64,000 bases of DNA from contig JARGPU010000002.1 in the NCBI GenBank assembly GCA_029210325.1, forward strand, positions 124,001-188,000, read 5' to 3'. This DNA is from Alcanivoracaceae bacterium. GTDB taxonomy: Bacteria > Pseudomonadota > Gammaproteobacteria > Pseudomonadales > Alcanivoracaceae. This document shows positions 53,103 through 63,047 of the stretch, in pieces (the stretch's first letter is position 1; each line of letters begins with the position of its first letter). The position numbers were made by a program, and so were the translations under genes. The notes under the pieces were generated by a model. It ran no database searches and was not told where the DNA came from. It was given only the letters and a program-made list of their open reading frames with translations.

Positions 53103-53134
53103 CCGGCTTTCTGTTTTCTAGTGAGGTGCTCTTA

Positions 53135-54010
53135 ATGCGCCAGGTTGTTCGTGAATTGCTCGATATCCTCCAGCTTGAACCGCTGGAGCAGAATCTGTTT
53201 CGTGGTCAGACCCGGGCCACCGGGCAGCGCAGTATCTTTGGTGGCTTGGTGGCCGGTCAGGCGCTGATGGCCGCATCCCGCACGGTGCCGGCGGATCGCC
53301 CGGTGCACTCTCTGCATGCCTATTTCCTGCGTCCTGGAGACTTCAGTCTGCCCATTATCTATGAGGTCGACCGTATTCGTGACGGCGCCAGCTTTACCAC
53401 CCGCAGGGTCAATGCCATTCAGCATGGCAAGGCGATTTTCTCCCTGGCAGCCAGCTTCGCCGTGGACGAGGAGGGGGTTGAGCACCAGAGTGCCATGCCG
53501 GATGTGCCGATGCCCGCGGATCTGGAAAACGATGAGCGCATTCGAGGCCAGGTGGCGGCCAATATCCCGGAGCCGTTTCGTAGTGCCTTTTTGCAGGAGC
53601 GACCGGTGGAGTTTCGTCCGGTCAAGCCAAGTAATCCCTTCGATATCACCCCGCAGAGCCCGGAGCGCATGTCCTGGTTCAGAATTCCGGAGATTCTTGA
53701 TGTGGATCAGGCCACCCACCGGGTGTTGCTGACCTTTTGTTCGGATTTTAGCCTGATGGGGACCGCCATGCTGCCCCACGGCATGCACTTCTTTCAGCCC
53801 CAGTTACAGGCGGCGAGCATTGATCACGCCATGTGGTTCCACAAGCCAATCCGTGCCGATCAGTGGTTGCTCTACTGCACCGACAGCCCACGGGCCTCAG
53901 GTGCCCGGGGCATCAATCGCGGCCTGATCTATGCCGAGGACGGCACCCTGGTTGCCTCGGTGGCCCAGGAGGGGCTGATGCGTTTGCGCCCCGGGGAAAT
54001 GCAAGCCTGA
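53135..54010 (+). CDS. tesB: Acyl-CoA thioesterase II
   Basis: TesB hydrolyses medium- and long-chain acyl-CoA. The 291-aa double-hotdog protein has FRGQTRATGQRSIFGGLVAGQAL, SLHAYFLRPGDFSLPI, then in the second domain LLTFCSDFSLMGTAMLPHG with the catalytic aspartate, SIDHAMWFHKPIRADQWLLY and LVASVAQEGLMR with the catalytic glutamine. ATG 53135 is preferred to the track's upstream GTG, with GAGGTG as Shine-Dalgarno. Confidence 0.94.
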   Translation: MRQVVRELLDILQLEPLEQNLFRGQTRATGQRSIFGGLVAGQALMAASRTVPADRPVHSLHAYFLRPGDFSLPIIYEVDRIRDGASFTTRRVNAIQHGKAIFSLAASFAVDEEGVEHQSAMPDVPMPADLENDERIRGQVAANIPEPFRSAFLQERPVEFRPVKPSNPFDITPQSPERMSWFRIPEILDVDQATHRVLLTFCSDFSLMGTAMLPHGMHFFQPQLQAASIDHAMWFHKPIRADQWLLYCTDSPRASGARGINRGLIYAEDGTLVASVAQEGLMRLRPGEMQA

Positions 54011-54050
54011 CCAAGGGGTATTACGGGTGGCACAGGGCGGTGCTTGCAGC

Positions 54051-54056
54051 TAGAAT
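54051..54056 (+). promoter_or_regulatory. Candidate -10 element for gap
   Basis: TAGAAT with a GC-rich discriminator lies 36 nt before the gap GTG start; a TGGCAC hexamer sits 17 nt upstream as a poor -35. Confidence 0.4.
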
Positions 54057-54091
54057 GCGCGCCCCGAACCCCCCACCTTGAGAGGCTGCCC

Positions 54092-55531
54092 GTGAACAAG
54101 CTGGAAGATCACTTCGGACGCTGGAAAAACCGTGAGGAAATCGCTGAGACGATGATTCCTATGATCGGTCGTCTGCATCGCGAGAAGAACCTCACCATCA
54201 CGGTTTACAGCCGCTCGCTGCAGAACCAGTCCGTTATCCAGATTCTCAAGGCGCACCGTTTCGTCAAGCAGATTGAAGACGCTGAACTGTCTGTGGTCGA
54301 GACCTTCCCGGTGCTGCAGGAAGTAATGAAGCTGGACCTGCACTCCCTGCGTATTGATATCGGCAAGATTGCTGTGGCGTTCAAGAAAGATGATCGCGGC
54401 CAGAGTATCGAAGAGTTCGTCCGTCAGGAGCTAAAAGGTGCTGTAGAAGCGGGTAGTGTCCCGGCTGAGCCCACTGATGTGGTGCTTTATGGTTTTGGCC
54501 GTATCGGCCGTATTCTGGCTCGCCTGCTGGTGGAGAAAGTTGGCGCCGGCCATGGCCTGCGCCTGAAGGCGATTGTGGTACGTGAATCAGGCAAAGGAGA
54601 TCTGGCCAAGCGCGCCAGCCTGCTGCGTCGTGATTCGGTGCATGGTCCGTTTGCTGGCACCATTGCGGTGGATGAAGAAGACAGCGCGATCATCGCCAAC
54701 GGTAACTTTATCAAGGTGATCTACTCGAACGATCCGACCACCGTGGATTACACCCAGTACGGCATCAAGGATGCCATTCTGGTGGACAATACTGGTAAAT
54801 GGCGTGACAGCGAAGGCCTGTCCCAGCACCTCAAGTGTGCGGGTATCAGCCGCGTGATCCTGACCGCACCAGGTAAGGGCGATATCAAGAACATCGTTCA
54901 CGGCGTGAATAACGACATCATCACCGCTGACGACCAGATCATCTCTGCGGCCAGTTGCACGACCAATGCCATTGTGCCGCCGCTGAAGGCGCTGAGCGAC
55001 AAGTTCGGCATTGTTCACGGTCACGTGGAAACGGTGCACTCCTACACCAACGACCAGAATCTGCTGGATAACTTCCACAAAGGTAACCGTCGTGGCCGCG
55101 CTGCACCGCTGAATATGGTGATCACCGAAACCGGTGCTGCCACCGCCGCGGCCAAGGCGTTGCCGTCACTGGCAGGAAAGCTGACCGGCAATTCCATTCG
55201 TGTGCCGACACCGAATGTGTCGCTGGCGATTCTTAATCTGACGCTGGAGAAGGAAACCGACCTGGAAGAGCTGAACAGCTATCTGCGTTGGGTATCCCTG
55301 CATTCTCCGCTGCAGCGCCAGATTGACTACGTGAAGTCGCCGGATGCGGTTTCTACTGACTTTGTTGGCGCTCGTCACGCTTCCGTGATTGATGCGGAGG
55401 CTACTATTGTCAACGGCAATCACTGCGTGCTCTATGTCTGGTACGACAATGAGTTCGGCTATAGCTGCCAGGTGGTACGTATCCTGCAGCAGATCTCGGG
55501 TGTGGAGTACCCCTCCTTTCCGAAGGAGTGA
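54092..55531 (+). CDS. gap: Glyceraldehyde-3-phosphate dehydrogenase, long form
   Basis: A 479-aa GAPDH with an N-terminal extension of about 125 residues (NKLEDHFGRWKNREEIAETM...), typical of the long GAPDH found beside mfd in Pseudomonas. The dehydrogenase core has VLYGFGRIGRILARLL (NAD site), the catalytic SAASCTTNAIVPPL cysteine, HSYTNDQNLLDNFHKGNRRGRAA and WYDNEFGYSCQVVRI. GTG 54092 is the start, with AGAGG upstream; the track's 54044 start would add 16 unlikely residues. The direction in vivo may be gluconeogenic, which is inference. Confidence 0.93.
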   Translation: MNKLEDHFGRWKNREEIAETMIPMIGRLHREKNLTITVYSRSLQNQSVIQILKAHRFVKQIEDAELSVVETFPVLQEVMKLDLHSLRIDIGKIAVAFKKDDRGQSIEEFVRQELKGAVEAGSVPAEPTDVVLYGFGRIGRILARLLVEKVGAGHGLRLKAIVVRESGKGDLAKRASLLRRDSVHGPFAGTIAVDEEDSAIIANGNFIKVIYSNDPTTVDYTQYGIKDAILVDNTGKWRDSEGLSQHLKCAGISRVILTAPGKGDIKNIVHGVNNDIITADDQIISAASCTTNAIVPPLKALSDKFGIVHGHVETVHSYTNDQNLLDNFHKGNRRGRAAPLNMVITETGAATAAAKALPSLAGKLTGNSIRVPTPNVSLAILNLTLEKETDLEELNSYLRWVSLHSPLQRQIDYVKSPDAVSTDFVGARHASVIDAEATIVNGNHCVLYVWYDNEFGYSCQVVRILQQISGVEYPSFPKE

Positions 55532-55555
55532 TGTACCGGCAGTGGCGTGTTTAGC

Positions 55556-55584
55556 TGGCAACCCTGAGGGGGTGTCCCTATAAT
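55556..55584 (+). promoter_or_regulatory. Candidate sigma-70 promoter upstream of nqrA
   Basis: A perfect TATAAT (55579-55584) has TGGCAA 17 nt upstream. Transcription would start near 55591, at the foot of a leader hairpin, about 140 nt before nqrA. Confidence 0.6.
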
Positions 55585-55590
55585 GTCGCC

Positions 55591-55662
55591 CGCTGCAACC
55601 CGGCCAAATGGGTGTTAATGCAGCCGTTCTTCCGGAAAAGTGCCCTGAAAAGGGCCTTTTTC
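55591..55662 (+). ncRNA. Candidate short leader RNA or sRNA upstream of nqrA
   Basis: Between the promoter above and a terminator lies about 70 nt of structured sequence. A bulged hairpin is formed by gctgcaaccc with gggt and tgcagc (55592-55624). No ORF is present. It could be a small RNA, or the attenuated leader of the nqr operon. Confidence 0.35.
55636..55662 (+). terminator. Intrinsic terminator or attenuator before nqrA
   Basis: A gccct/agggc stem with a GAAA tetraloop is followed by C and five Ts; the preceding AAAAG can pair with the T-run, so it could work in both directions. It ends gap transcription and also lies within the nqr leader. Confidence 0.72.
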
Positions 55663-55730
55663 AGCACTGCTTCACCGGTTCGGGCGCAGGCCCGGACGTA
55701 ATCCGGAACCATTAAATTGGGCAAGAAGCT

Positions 55731-57077
55731 ATGATCAAAATCAGGCGGGGACTTGAACTTCCCATCAGCGGATCACCGCGTCAGACCATCACTGACGGAG
55801 CCGCTATCCGCACCGTGGCCATTCTCGGCCCCGATTATCCCGGTATGAAACCCACCATGGCAGTTCAGGAAGGCGATCAGGTCGAAAAGGGCCAGTTGCT
55901 GTTCACTGACAAAAAGTGCGAGGGCGTGATTTACACCGCTCCGGCCGCCGGCACCGTCAAGGCTATTCATCGTGGCGCCAAGCGCGTCCTGCTGTCGGTG
56001 GAAATCGAGGTGGCCGAGACTGAGAAGTCAGTGAATTTTGGCGCCCATGATCGCGCTGCTTTGGCAGGACTGTCCCGTGAGGCAGTGCAGTCACAGTTGG
56101 TTGAGTCTGGCCAGTGGACAGCGATTCGTACCCGCCCATTTGGCAAGGTGCCGGCGCCTGGTTCGGTGCCGAATTCCATCTTTGTCACCGCCATGGACAC
56201 TAACCCGCTGGCCGCTGATCCTGACGTGATTATCGCCGAGCAGCTGGAAGCGTTTCGCGATGGCCTGACAGTGCTGTCGAAGCTGACTGCCGGCCCGGTT
56301 TGGGTATGCCGCGCTGCGGCTTCCAAGCTGCCTTCGTTTGCCGACGGTCAGATTCGTGAAGAATCCTTTGCTGGCCCGCATCCGGCGGGCAACCCGGGCA
56401 CCCATATCCACTATCTGGATCCGGTGGGTGCCAGCAAATCCGTTTGGACGGTGACTTATCAGGAAGTGATTGCCATCGGCCAGTTGTTCACCTCCGGTGA
56501 GTTGTTTACCGACCGGGTGGTATCGCTGGCTGGTCCGCAAGTACGCGAGCCGCGTCTGGTACGCACTCGAGTAGGTGCGTCCACGGTTGAAATCACCGCT
56601 GGCCAGTTGAATGGTGGTGACAACCGCGTTGTTTCCGGTTCCGTGTTTAACGGTCATAACGCCCATGGCGCGATGGCGTTTCTGTCACGGTTATCGCAGC
56701 AGATCACGGTGTTGCTGGAAGGCCGTCACCGGCAGATGTTCGGCTATCTGTCTCCGGGTACCAACCGCCACTCGGTGTTGGGTATTTATCTTTCAAAACT
56801 GATGCCGGGTAAAAAAATCGCCATGACCACTACCACTAATGGTAGCGAGCGGGCCATGGTGCCGGTGGGCACCTACGAAGCAGTGATGCCGCTGGATATT
56901 CTGCCTACTCAGTTGCTGCGTGCATTGATTGTCGGCGATACCGACTCGGCTCAGAAGCTTGGTGCGCTGGAGTTGGTGGAAGAAGATCTGGCGCTGTGCA
57001 CCTATGCGTGCGTCGGCAAGTATGAATACGGTCCGATCCTGCGGGATAACCTGACCCGGATCGAGCTGGAGGGCTGA
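55731..57077 (+). CDS. nqrA: Na+-translocating NADH:quinone oxidoreductase subunit A
   Basis: NqrA is the peripheral cytoplasmic subunit of the six-subunit sodium-pumping NADH dehydrogenase and takes part in quinone binding. The 448-aa protein starts [18 protein letters not shown], with [31 protein letters not shown]-like [17 protein letters not shown], and the C-terminal [19 protein letters not shown]. It opens the nqrABCDEF-apbE-nqrM operon, with nqrB one base after its stop. Confidence 0.95.
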   Translation: MIKIRRGLELPISGSPRQTITDGAAIRTVAILGPDYPGMKPTMAVQEGDQVEKGQLLFTDKKCEGVIYTAPAAGTVKAIHRGAKRVLLSVEIEVAETEKSVNFGAHDRAALAGLSREAVQSQLVESGQWTAIRTRPFGKVPAPGSVPNSIFVTAMDTNPLAADPDVIIAEQLEAFRDGLTVLSKLTAGPVWVCRAAASKLPSFADGQIREESFAGPHPAGNPGTHIHYLDPVGASKSVWTVTYQEVIAIGQLFTSGELFTDRVVSLAGPQVREPRLVRTRVGASTVEITAGQLNGGDNRVVSGSVFNGHNAHGAMAFLSRLSQQITVLLEGRHRQMFGYLSPGTNRHSVLGIYLSKLMPGKKIAMTTTTNGSERAMVPVGTYEAVMPLDILPTQLLRALIVGDTDSAQKLGALELVEEDLALCTYACVGKYEYGPILRDNLTRIELEG

Positions 57078-57078
57078 T

Positions 57079-58326
57079 ATGAGTCTGCGACAGTATCTCG
57101 ACAACAAGGTTGCGCCCCATTTTCACGAAGGCGGCAAGCTGGAAAAATACTACGTCTTCTACGAGATGTTCGACACCATGTTGTACAGCCCGTCTTCGGT
57201 AACGAATACGGCTTCTCATGTGCGTGACGGCATTGACTTGAAGCGGGTGATGATGACGGTATGGTTTGCAGCCATGCCGGCGTTGCTGTTTGGTCTGTTC
57301 AACACTGGTTATCAGGCCAACATGCAAATCACAGAGTTTGGTTACCAGCCCATCGAAGGCTGGCGTACCGCCATCGTTGCGGCTCTGACTGGCTTTGATC
57401 ATGGAAACGTGTTCGCCAATCTTCTGCACGGTGCTGTGTATTACATTCCGATTATGATCGTGGTGTATGTCGGCGGCTTTATCTGGGAAGGTCTGTTTGC
57501 CTGGAAGCGCGGCCATGAAGTTAACGAAGGTTTCTTCGTTACCGGTATTTTGTTCACTCTGATTCTGCCGCCAGCGATCCCGCTTTGGCAGGTTTTCCTC
57601 GGCATTTCTTTCGGTGTTGTCATTGGTAAGGAAGTGTTCGGTGGTACGGGTAAAAACTTCCTCAACCCGGCCTTGGTTGGTCGTGCATTCCTTTACTTCG
57701 CGTACCCGGCACAAATGTCTGGTGACGCGGTATGGACGGCAGTGGATAGCTTTTCTGGCGCCACCGCGCTGTCATTGGCCGCCGCAGGGCAGATCGATTA
57801 CAGCGTAGGTTTGACTGAAATTGCATACACCAGTGGCAACGTGGATTTGAGCTGGATGAGTACGGCGCTGGGTGGTATTCAGGGTTCCATCGGTGAAACT
57901 TCCACGCTGGCCATCGCCATCGGCGCCGCCATTCTGTTGCTTACCCGGATCGCCAGCTGGCGCATCATGCTCAGCGTGATTGTTGGCACCGTGTTGATGT
58001 CGTCGATCTTCAATGCCATTGGTAGTGAAGGGAATCCGATGTTTGCCATGCCCTGGTATTGGCACCTGACCATCGGTGGTCTGGCATTTGGCCTGGTGTA
58101 TATGGCAACGGATCCTGTTTCGGCATCCATGACCAATACCGGCAAATGGGTCTTCGGTATCATCATCGGTGTCATGACGGTGATGATCCGGGTGGTTAAC
58201 CCGGCTTTCCCGGAAGGCATTATGTTGGCGATTCTGTTTGCCAACCTGTGTTCACCGTTGATCGATCACTTTGTCATGCAGGCGAATATTAAACGTCGCA
58301 TGCGTCGTAGCGGAGGAGTCGCCTGA
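57079..58326 (+). CDS. nqrB: Na+-NQR subunit B
   Basis: NqrB is the large membrane subunit that carries a covalently bound FMN and riboflavin. The 415-aa protein has about ten membrane helices. The FMN attachment threonine lies in FSGATALSLAA; flanking features are KNFLNPALVGRAFLYFAYPAQMSGD and MATDPVSASMTNTGKW, also typical of RnfD/NqrB. The ApbE protein encoded downstream would attach the flavin. It overlaps nqrC by one base. Confidence 0.95.
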   Translation: MSLRQYLDNKVAPHFHEGGKLEKYYVFYEMFDTMLYSPSSVTNTASHVRDGIDLKRVMMTVWFAAMPALLFGLFNTGYQANMQITEFGYQPIEGWRTAIVAALTGFDHGNVFANLLHGAVYYIPIMIVVYVGGFIWEGLFAWKRGHEVNEGFFVTGILFTLILPPAIPLWQVFLGISFGVVIGKEVFGGTGKNFLNPALVGRAFLYFAYPAQMSGDAVWTAVDSFSGATALSLAAAGQIDYSVGLTEIAYTSGNVDLSWMSTALGGIQGSIGETSTLAIAIGAAILLLTRIASWRIMLSVIVGTVLMSSIFNAIGSEGNPMFAMPWYWHLTIGGLAFGLVYMATDPVSASMTNTGKWVFGIIIGVMTVMIRVVNPAFPEGIMLAILFANLCSPLIDHFVMQANIKRRMRRSGGVA

Positions 58327-59165
58327 TGTCCGCGAAAAATGATTCGGTTCTGAGAACCTTTACTGTCGCATTTCTGATATGCCTGGTGTGTGCGGTAGTG
58401 GTGGCCACCGCGGCGGTGATGCTGCGTCCGGTGCAGGAAGTTAACAAGCTCCTCGACAAGCAGGTCAACATTCTGATGGCGGCGGGTCTGTATAGCGAAG
58501 GCATGGATGTTCAGAAGGCGTTTGAATCCATTGAGCGTCGCTTTGTTGATCTGCGCTCCGGTGAATACGTTGAAATGCCGGAAAGCTATGAGCAGCGCCG
58601 TGCCGCGAAAGATCCCGCGACCAGCGTGCGATTGGACAGCAAGGTGGATATTGCCAGCATTCGCAATCAGGCCAAGGTGGCTGAGGTGTATCTGGCCAAG
58701 GATGAGAGCGGCGAGTTGAGCAAGATCATCCTGCCGATCCATGGTTATGGCCTTTGGTCGACCCTGTATGGCTTTTTGGCGCTAGAGCCAGACGTTAACA
58801 CGATCGCCGGTCTGGGTTTCTACGAGCATGCTGAAACCCCGGGTTTGGGTGGTGAAGTAGATAACCCCAAGTGGAAGGGTATCTGGCCGGGCAAGAAACT
58901 GTTTAACGAGCAGGACGAGTTGGCGATTAGTGTCATCAAGGGCACTGTAGACAGTAGTGCTGCAGATGCACAGCACAAGGTAGACGGCCTAGCTGGCGCC
59001 ACCCTGACCACCAACGGCCTGAACAACCTGGTGCGCTTCTGGATGGGGGAGAATGGTTTTGGCCCCTATCTGGACGAACTGAAAGCAAACACAGCGGCTG
59101 AGCAGTATCCGGCCGATGAATCCGTCGCAGCACCCGCCGATGGCGAGGAGGTGAGCAATGGCTGA
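58326..59165 (+). CDS. nqrC: Na+-NQR subunit C
   Basis: NqrC carries the second covalent FMN in the periplasmic part of the complex. The 279-aa protein has one N-terminal membrane helix ([20 protein letters not shown]), then a soluble FMN-binding domain. The attachment motif is [17 protein letters not shown], in which the second threonine would be modified. [17 protein letters not shown] and [14 protein letters not shown] are family-typical. An acidic, proline-containing tail follows. It overlaps nqrD by 8 nt. Confidence 0.95.
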   Translation: MSAKNDSVLRTFTVAFLICLVCAVVVATAAVMLRPVQEVNKLLDKQVNILMAAGLYSEGMDVQKAFESIERRFVDLRSGEYVEMPESYEQRRAAKDPATSVRLDSKVDIASIRNQAKVAEVYLAKDESGELSKIILPIHGYGLWSTLYGFLALEPDVNTIAGLGFYEHAETPGLGGEVDNPKWKGIWPGKKLFNEQDELAISVIKGTVDSSAADAQHKVDGLAGATLTTNGLNNLVRFWMGENGFGPYLDELKANTAAEQYPADESVAAPADGEEVSNG

Positions 59166-59829
59166 GAAAATGAAAACCAAAGAGCTGCTGTTTGGGCCGA
59201 TCTTCGACAACAACCCGATTGCCCTTCAGATCATTGGTATCTGTTCAGCGCTGGCAGTAACCAGCAACCTGAACACTACTGTGACCATGTGCATCGCGCT
59301 GACGCTTGTGTGCGCGTTCTCCAACTTCTTCGTGTCAACGATTCGCAACCAGATTCCATCAAGCATCCGGATCATCGTGCAGATGACCATTATCGCTTCG
59401 CTGGTTATTGTGGTGGATCAGTTCCTGCGGGCCTACGCTTACAGTATCTCCAAGCAGATGTCGGTGTTCGTTGGTTTGATTATCACCAACTGCATCGTGA
59501 TGGGCCGTGCAGAAGCATTTGCTATGAAGAGCGCACCGATTCCTTCGTTCCTTGATGGTGTGGGTAACGGTCTCGGCTATAGCTTTATCCTGCTGGTGCT
59601 TGGTTTCGCTCGCGAGCTTATTGGTGCTGGCAGCCTGTTCGGTGTGCCGATTCTGGCCAAGGTTACCGACGGTGGCTGGTACATTCCCAATGGCATGATG
59701 TTGTTGCCGCCGTCCGCATTTTTCCTGATCGGCTTAATCATCTGGGGCATTCGCGCGGTGAAGAAGGGTCAGGTAGAGAAAGATACCTTCGACATGGCGC
59801 CCAACACCCGCACCAGTGAAGCCTTTTAA
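59158..59829 (+). CDS. nqrD: Na+-NQR subunit D
   Basis: NqrD is a 223-aa integral membrane subunit with six predicted helices, forming part of the sodium pathway and, with NqrE, an intramembrane iron site. It has [61 protein letters not shown] (with the conserved cysteine) and [21 protein letters not shown]. The ATG at 59158 lies inside the end of nqrC. Confidence 0.95.
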   Translation: MAEKMKTKELLFGPIFDNNPIALQIIGICSALAVTSNLNTTVTMCIALTLVCAFSNFFVSTIRNQIPSSIRIIVQMTIIASLVIVVDQFLRAYAYSISKQMSVFVGLIITNCIVMGRAEAFAMKSAPIPSFLDGVGNGLGYSFILLVLGFARELIGAGSLFGVPILAKVTDGGWYIPNGMMLLPPSAFFLIGLIIWGIRAVKKGQVEKDTFDMAPNTRTSEAF

Positions 59830-59843
59830 GGGAGCGCACAACA

Positions 59844-60464
59844 ATGTTTGAACATTATCTGAGCCTGTTTGTGCGAGCTGTGTTCGTTGAGAATATGGCG
59901 CTGGCCTTCTTTTTGGGCATGTGTACCTTTATCGCGATTTCGAAAAAGATCGAAACTGCCATAGGTCTGGGTATCGCGGTCCTCGTAGTACAGGCGATCA
60001 CCGTGCCGGCGAATAATCTGATCCTTCACTATTTGTTGAATGAAGGCGCGCTATCTTGGACGGGCGTTGAGGCTTTGGCCAAGCTGGATCTGCGCTTTCT
60101 GGGTTTGCTGAGCTACATCGGTGTTATTGCTGCGATCGTCCAGATCATGGAAATGGTATTGGATAAGTATGTGCCAGCTTTGTACAACGCTCTGGGTATA
60201 TTTTTGCCGCTGATCACTGTGAATTGCGCCATTCTCGGCGGTTCCTTGTTCATGGTTGAGCGTGACTACAACTTTGGTGAGTCGGTGGTCTACGGTCTGG
60301 GTTCCGGTGCCGGCTGGGCATTGGCCATCACTCTGTTGGCGGGTATTCGTGAAAAGCTCAAGTACAGCGATGTACCGGATGGCTTGAAGGGTCTCGGGAT
60401 TACCTTTATCACTGTCGGCTTGATGTCCCTGGGCTTTATGTCCTTTTCTGGCGTCCAGCTGTAA
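59844..60464 (+). CDS. nqrE: Na+-NQR subunit E
   Basis: NqrE is the 206-aa membrane partner of NqrD, with six helices in inverted topology. Conserved parts are [28 protein letters not shown] (with a conserved cysteine), [38 protein letters not shown] and [20 protein letters not shown]. It lies 14 nt after nqrD. Confidence 0.95.
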   Translation: MFEHYLSLFVRAVFVENMALAFFLGMCTFIAISKKIETAIGLGIAVLVVQAITVPANNLILHYLLNEGALSWTGVEALAKLDLRFLGLLSYIGVIAAIVQIMEMVLDKYVPALYNALGIFLPLITVNCAILGGSLFMVERDYNFGESVVYGLGSGAGWALAITLLAGIREKLKYSDVPDGLKGLGITFITVGLMSLGFMSFSGVQL

Positions 60465-60482
60465 CCGGAAGGAGCACAGACC

Positions 60483-61712
60483 ATGACTTTTGAAATCGGG
60501 TTCAGCGTGCTGATGTTTACCGCCATCGTGTTGGCGCTGGTGGCTATTATTCTTGCCGCCCGCTCGCGTCTGGTGAGCACCGGTGATGTGCATATTGAAG
60601 TTAATGAGGATGCCTCCAAGGCGCTGACTGCCTCTGCCGGTGACAAACTGCTGCAGACGCTGGCTGGGCAGGGCATCTTCCTGTCCTCGGCTTGCGGTGG
60701 TGGTGGCTCCTGTGCGCAGTGTAAGTGCCGGGTGCTGGAAGGCGGTGGCGATATCCTGCCAACGGAAGAAGGCCACTTTACCAAGCGTGAGATCCGTGAT
60801 GGTTGGCGTTTGTCCTGTCAGGTTGCGGTAAAGCAGGACATGAAGATCGAAGTGCCAGAGGAAATCTTTGGTGTGAAGAAGTGGGAGTGCGAAGTTATCT
60901 CCAACGATAACGTAGCGACTTTCATCAAAGAGCTGGTGCTGAAGCTGCCGGAAGGTGAGGTGGTTGATTTCCGCGCCGGTGGCTATGTACAGCTGGAAGC
61001 GCCGCCGTACGAAATCGACTTCAAGGATTTCGATGTCGCCGAGGAGTACCGGGCAGACTGGGAACGCTTCAAGTTTTTTGATTTGAAAACCAAGAATCCG
61101 GAAACGGTTATTCGCGCCTACTCCATGGCCAACTATCCGGAAGAACGTGGTCTGCTGAAGTTTAATATCCGTATTGCTACGCCGCCTCCGGGCCGTACCG
61201 ATATTCAGCCTGGCCTGATGAGCTCCTATGTGTTCAATCTGAAGCCGGGTGACAAAGTCACTGTGTTTGGTCCATTTGGTGAGTTCTTTGCCAAGAAGAC
61301 TGAAGCTGAAATGGTATTTGTCGGCGGCGGTGCTGGTATGGCACCGATGCGCTCGCATATCTTTGATCAGCTCAAGCGTCTGGGATCGAAGCGCAAGATC
61401 AGCTTCTGGTACGGCGCCCGTTCTGTGCGAGAAACCTTCTATGCGGACGAGTACGATCAGCTAGCCAAGGATAATCCGAACTTTGAGTGGCATTTGGCGT
61501 TGTCCGACCCCCAGCCGGAAGATAACTGGGATGGGCTGACCGGGTTTATTCACAACGTGCTGTATGAACAGTATCTGAAGGACCATCCAGCCCCGGAAGA
61601 CTGCGAGTTTTATATGTGCGGTCCGCCGATGATGAATGCCGCCGTGATCAAGATGCTGGTGGATCTTGGTGTTGAGCCTGAAAACATCCTGTTGGATGAC
61701 TTTGGTGGCTAA
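60483..61712 (+). CDS. nqrF: Na+-NQR subunit F, NADH-oxidising
   Basis: NqrF accepts electrons from NADH through FAD and a 2Fe-2S centre. The 409-aa protein has a single N-terminal helix ([20 protein letters not shown]), a ferredoxin domain with four cysteines ([16 protein letters not shown] and RLSCQV), then a ferredoxin-reductase module: [11 protein letters not shown] for [23 protein letters not shown] for NADH and the [14 protein letters not shown] end. It overlaps apbE by 17 nt. Confidence 0.96.
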   Translation: MTFEIGFSVLMFTAIVLALVAIILAARSRLVSTGDVHIEVNEDASKALTASAGDKLLQTLAGQGIFLSSACGGGGSCAQCKCRVLEGGGDILPTEEGHFTKREIRDGWRLSCQVAVKQDMKIEVPEEIFGVKKWECEVISNDNVATFIKELVLKLPEGEVVDFRAGGYVQLEAPPYEIDFKDFDVAEEYRADWERFKFFDLKTKNPETVIRAYSMANYPEERGLLKFNIRIATPPPGRTDIQPGLMSSYVFNLKPGDKVTVFGPFGEFFAKKTEAEMVFVGGGAGMAPMRSHIFDQLKRLGSKRKISFWYGARSVRETFYADEYDQLAKDNPNFEWHLALSDPQPEDNWDGLTGFIHNVLYEQYLKDHPAPEDCEFYMCGPPMMNAAVIKMLVDLGVEPENILLDDFGG

Positions 61713-62778
61713 CGCTCGTCGCATCAGGGCAGAGCGTATTGCTCCTCACTTACAGGGCCTTCGGGCCCTGTTTGCGCTTTGCGTGATGGCGTTGCTGTTG
61801 AGTGGCTGCCAGCAGCCTCAGCAGATGCACCTGCTAAGCGGTTCCACCATGGGTACCACCTGGTCGGTCAAGATAGTTGATCTGCCAGAAAATATGACTG
61901 TGCCGCAGCTGCGCGCAGATATTGAACTGCTTCTCGAATCGATTAATCGGCAGATGAGCACCTATCAGCCGGAATCTGATATTTCACGCTTTAATCGGGC
62001 TGAAGCCGGGACCTGGCAGGTGCTGCCGGTGGACTTCTGGCGAGTTGCCAGCTACTCCCTGAAGTTGGCTCAGGATACTGGTGGGGCGTTTGATCCCACG
62101 GTTGGGCCGCTGGTCAATCTCTGGGGCTTCGGTCCCGACCCAAAGCGTGACCATCCTCCCGAGGCGGATAAGCTGGCTGCCGTGCAGGCCCGTGTGGGCT
62201 GGGATAAAGTTGTCATGCGTGCGCAAGAGCAGGCCCTGTACCAGCCGGGCGGCGTGTACCTTGACCTGTCCGCAGTGGCCAAGGGCTATGCGGTGGATAA
62301 GGTGGCAGACCTGTTGCTGGGTATGGGCATAGACAACATGCTGGTGGAAATCGGTGGCGAATTGCGCGGCCACGGCCGCAAGCCAAGCGGCGAGCTATGG
62401 CAAGTGGGTATAGAGAAGCCGCTGCCGGGAGTCCGTGAAGTGGCCCACGTAGTCGCCTTGAGAGACTTGGCTATTGCCACCTCAGGGGATTACCGTAATT
62501 ACTTTGAGGAAGGTGAGCGGCATTACTCCCATATCCTTGATCCGCGGACCGGCTATCCTGCTGAGCACCGGGTAGTATCTGTGTCGGTGTTGCATGAACG
62601 TTGCGCGGATGCGGATGCGCTGGCCACGGCCCTGACGGTAATGGGTGTCAAGGAAGGCATGGTCTGGGCAGAGGACAGGAAACTGGCGGTACTGTTTATG
62701 GTCAAAGCAGATAAGGGTGTAGAGCAAAAAATGACAACGGCATTTCGCCGCTTGGCAACGCAGGAGACGGCCCCATGA
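61696..62778 (+). CDS. apbE: FAD:protein FMN transferase
   Basis: ApbE attaches FMN covalently to threonines of NqrB and NqrC. The 360-aa product is a periplasmic lipoprotein: signal peptide [13 protein letters not shown] with the lipobox cysteine. Catalytic-domain motifs are [43 protein letters not shown], and [13 protein letters not shown] with [15 protein letters not shown] (metal site). ATG 61696, inside the nqrF end, is preferred; GTG 61705 is possible. Its presence in the operon fits its role in NQR maturation. Confidence 0.93.
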   Translation: MTLVANARRIRAERIAPHLQGLRALFALCVMALLLSGCQQPQQMHLLSGSTMGTTWSVKIVDLPENMTVPQLRADIELLLESINRQMSTYQPESDISRFNRAEAGTWQVLPVDFWRVASYSLKLAQDTGGAFDPTVGPLVNLWGFGPDPKRDHPPEADKLAAVQARVGWDKVVMRAQEQALYQPGGVYLDLSAVAKGYAVDKVADLLLGMGIDNMLVEIGGELRGHGRKPSGELWQVGIEKPLPGVREVAHVVALRDLAIATSGDYRNYFEEGERHYSHILDPRTGYPAEHRVVSVSVLHERCADADALATALTVMGVKEGMVWAEDRKLAVLFMVKADKGVEQKMTTAFRRLATQETAP

Positions 62779-63008
62779 TTGAAACTATTCTTGCCAGTAT
62801 TGTGGTGATGGGGGCCTTGATTGCCGCCATGGCGGTGGGCGTTATTTTTTCCAATAAGCCCATTAAGGGCTCCTGTGGTGGACTGAATGCGCTGGGCATG
62901 AAGGAAGGCTGCGAAATTTGCGGCGGCGAGCCGAGCAAGTGCGACGAGCAGGTTAAGGGCTCAGCAGGCAAACCAGCGCCTATGGCCTACGACGCCAACA
63001 AACGTTAG
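62775..63008 (+). CDS. nqrM: Na+-NQR maturation protein NqrM
   Basis: NqrM is a small membrane-bound protein needed to assemble NQR, thought to deliver iron to the NqrD/NqrE site. The 77-aa protein has one helix (SIVVMGALIAAMAVGVIF) and a short cytoplasmic tail with four cysteines (GSCGGLNALGMKEGCEICGG and KCDEQ), the family hallmark. Its ATG overlaps the apbE stop, ending the operon. Confidence 0.92.
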   Translation: MIETILASIVVMGALIAAMAVGVIFSNKPIKGSCGGLNALGMKEGCEICGGEPSKCDEQVKGSAGKPAPMAYDANKR

Positions 63009-63047
63009 TTCTGACCACTCGCTGCATCAGGCGGCTCAGGGAGCAGC

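Noticed and set aside
54028-54048. Possible sigma-54 promoter upstream of gap (TGGCAC ... TTGCA)
   Set aside because: The spacer between the -24-like TGGCAC and the -12-like TTGCA is 10 nt, five too long for a sigma-54 site.
60051-61358. 435-aa ORF on the - strand opposite nqrE/nqrF
   Set aside because: Shadow of two well-conserved genes with intact motifs on the + strand.
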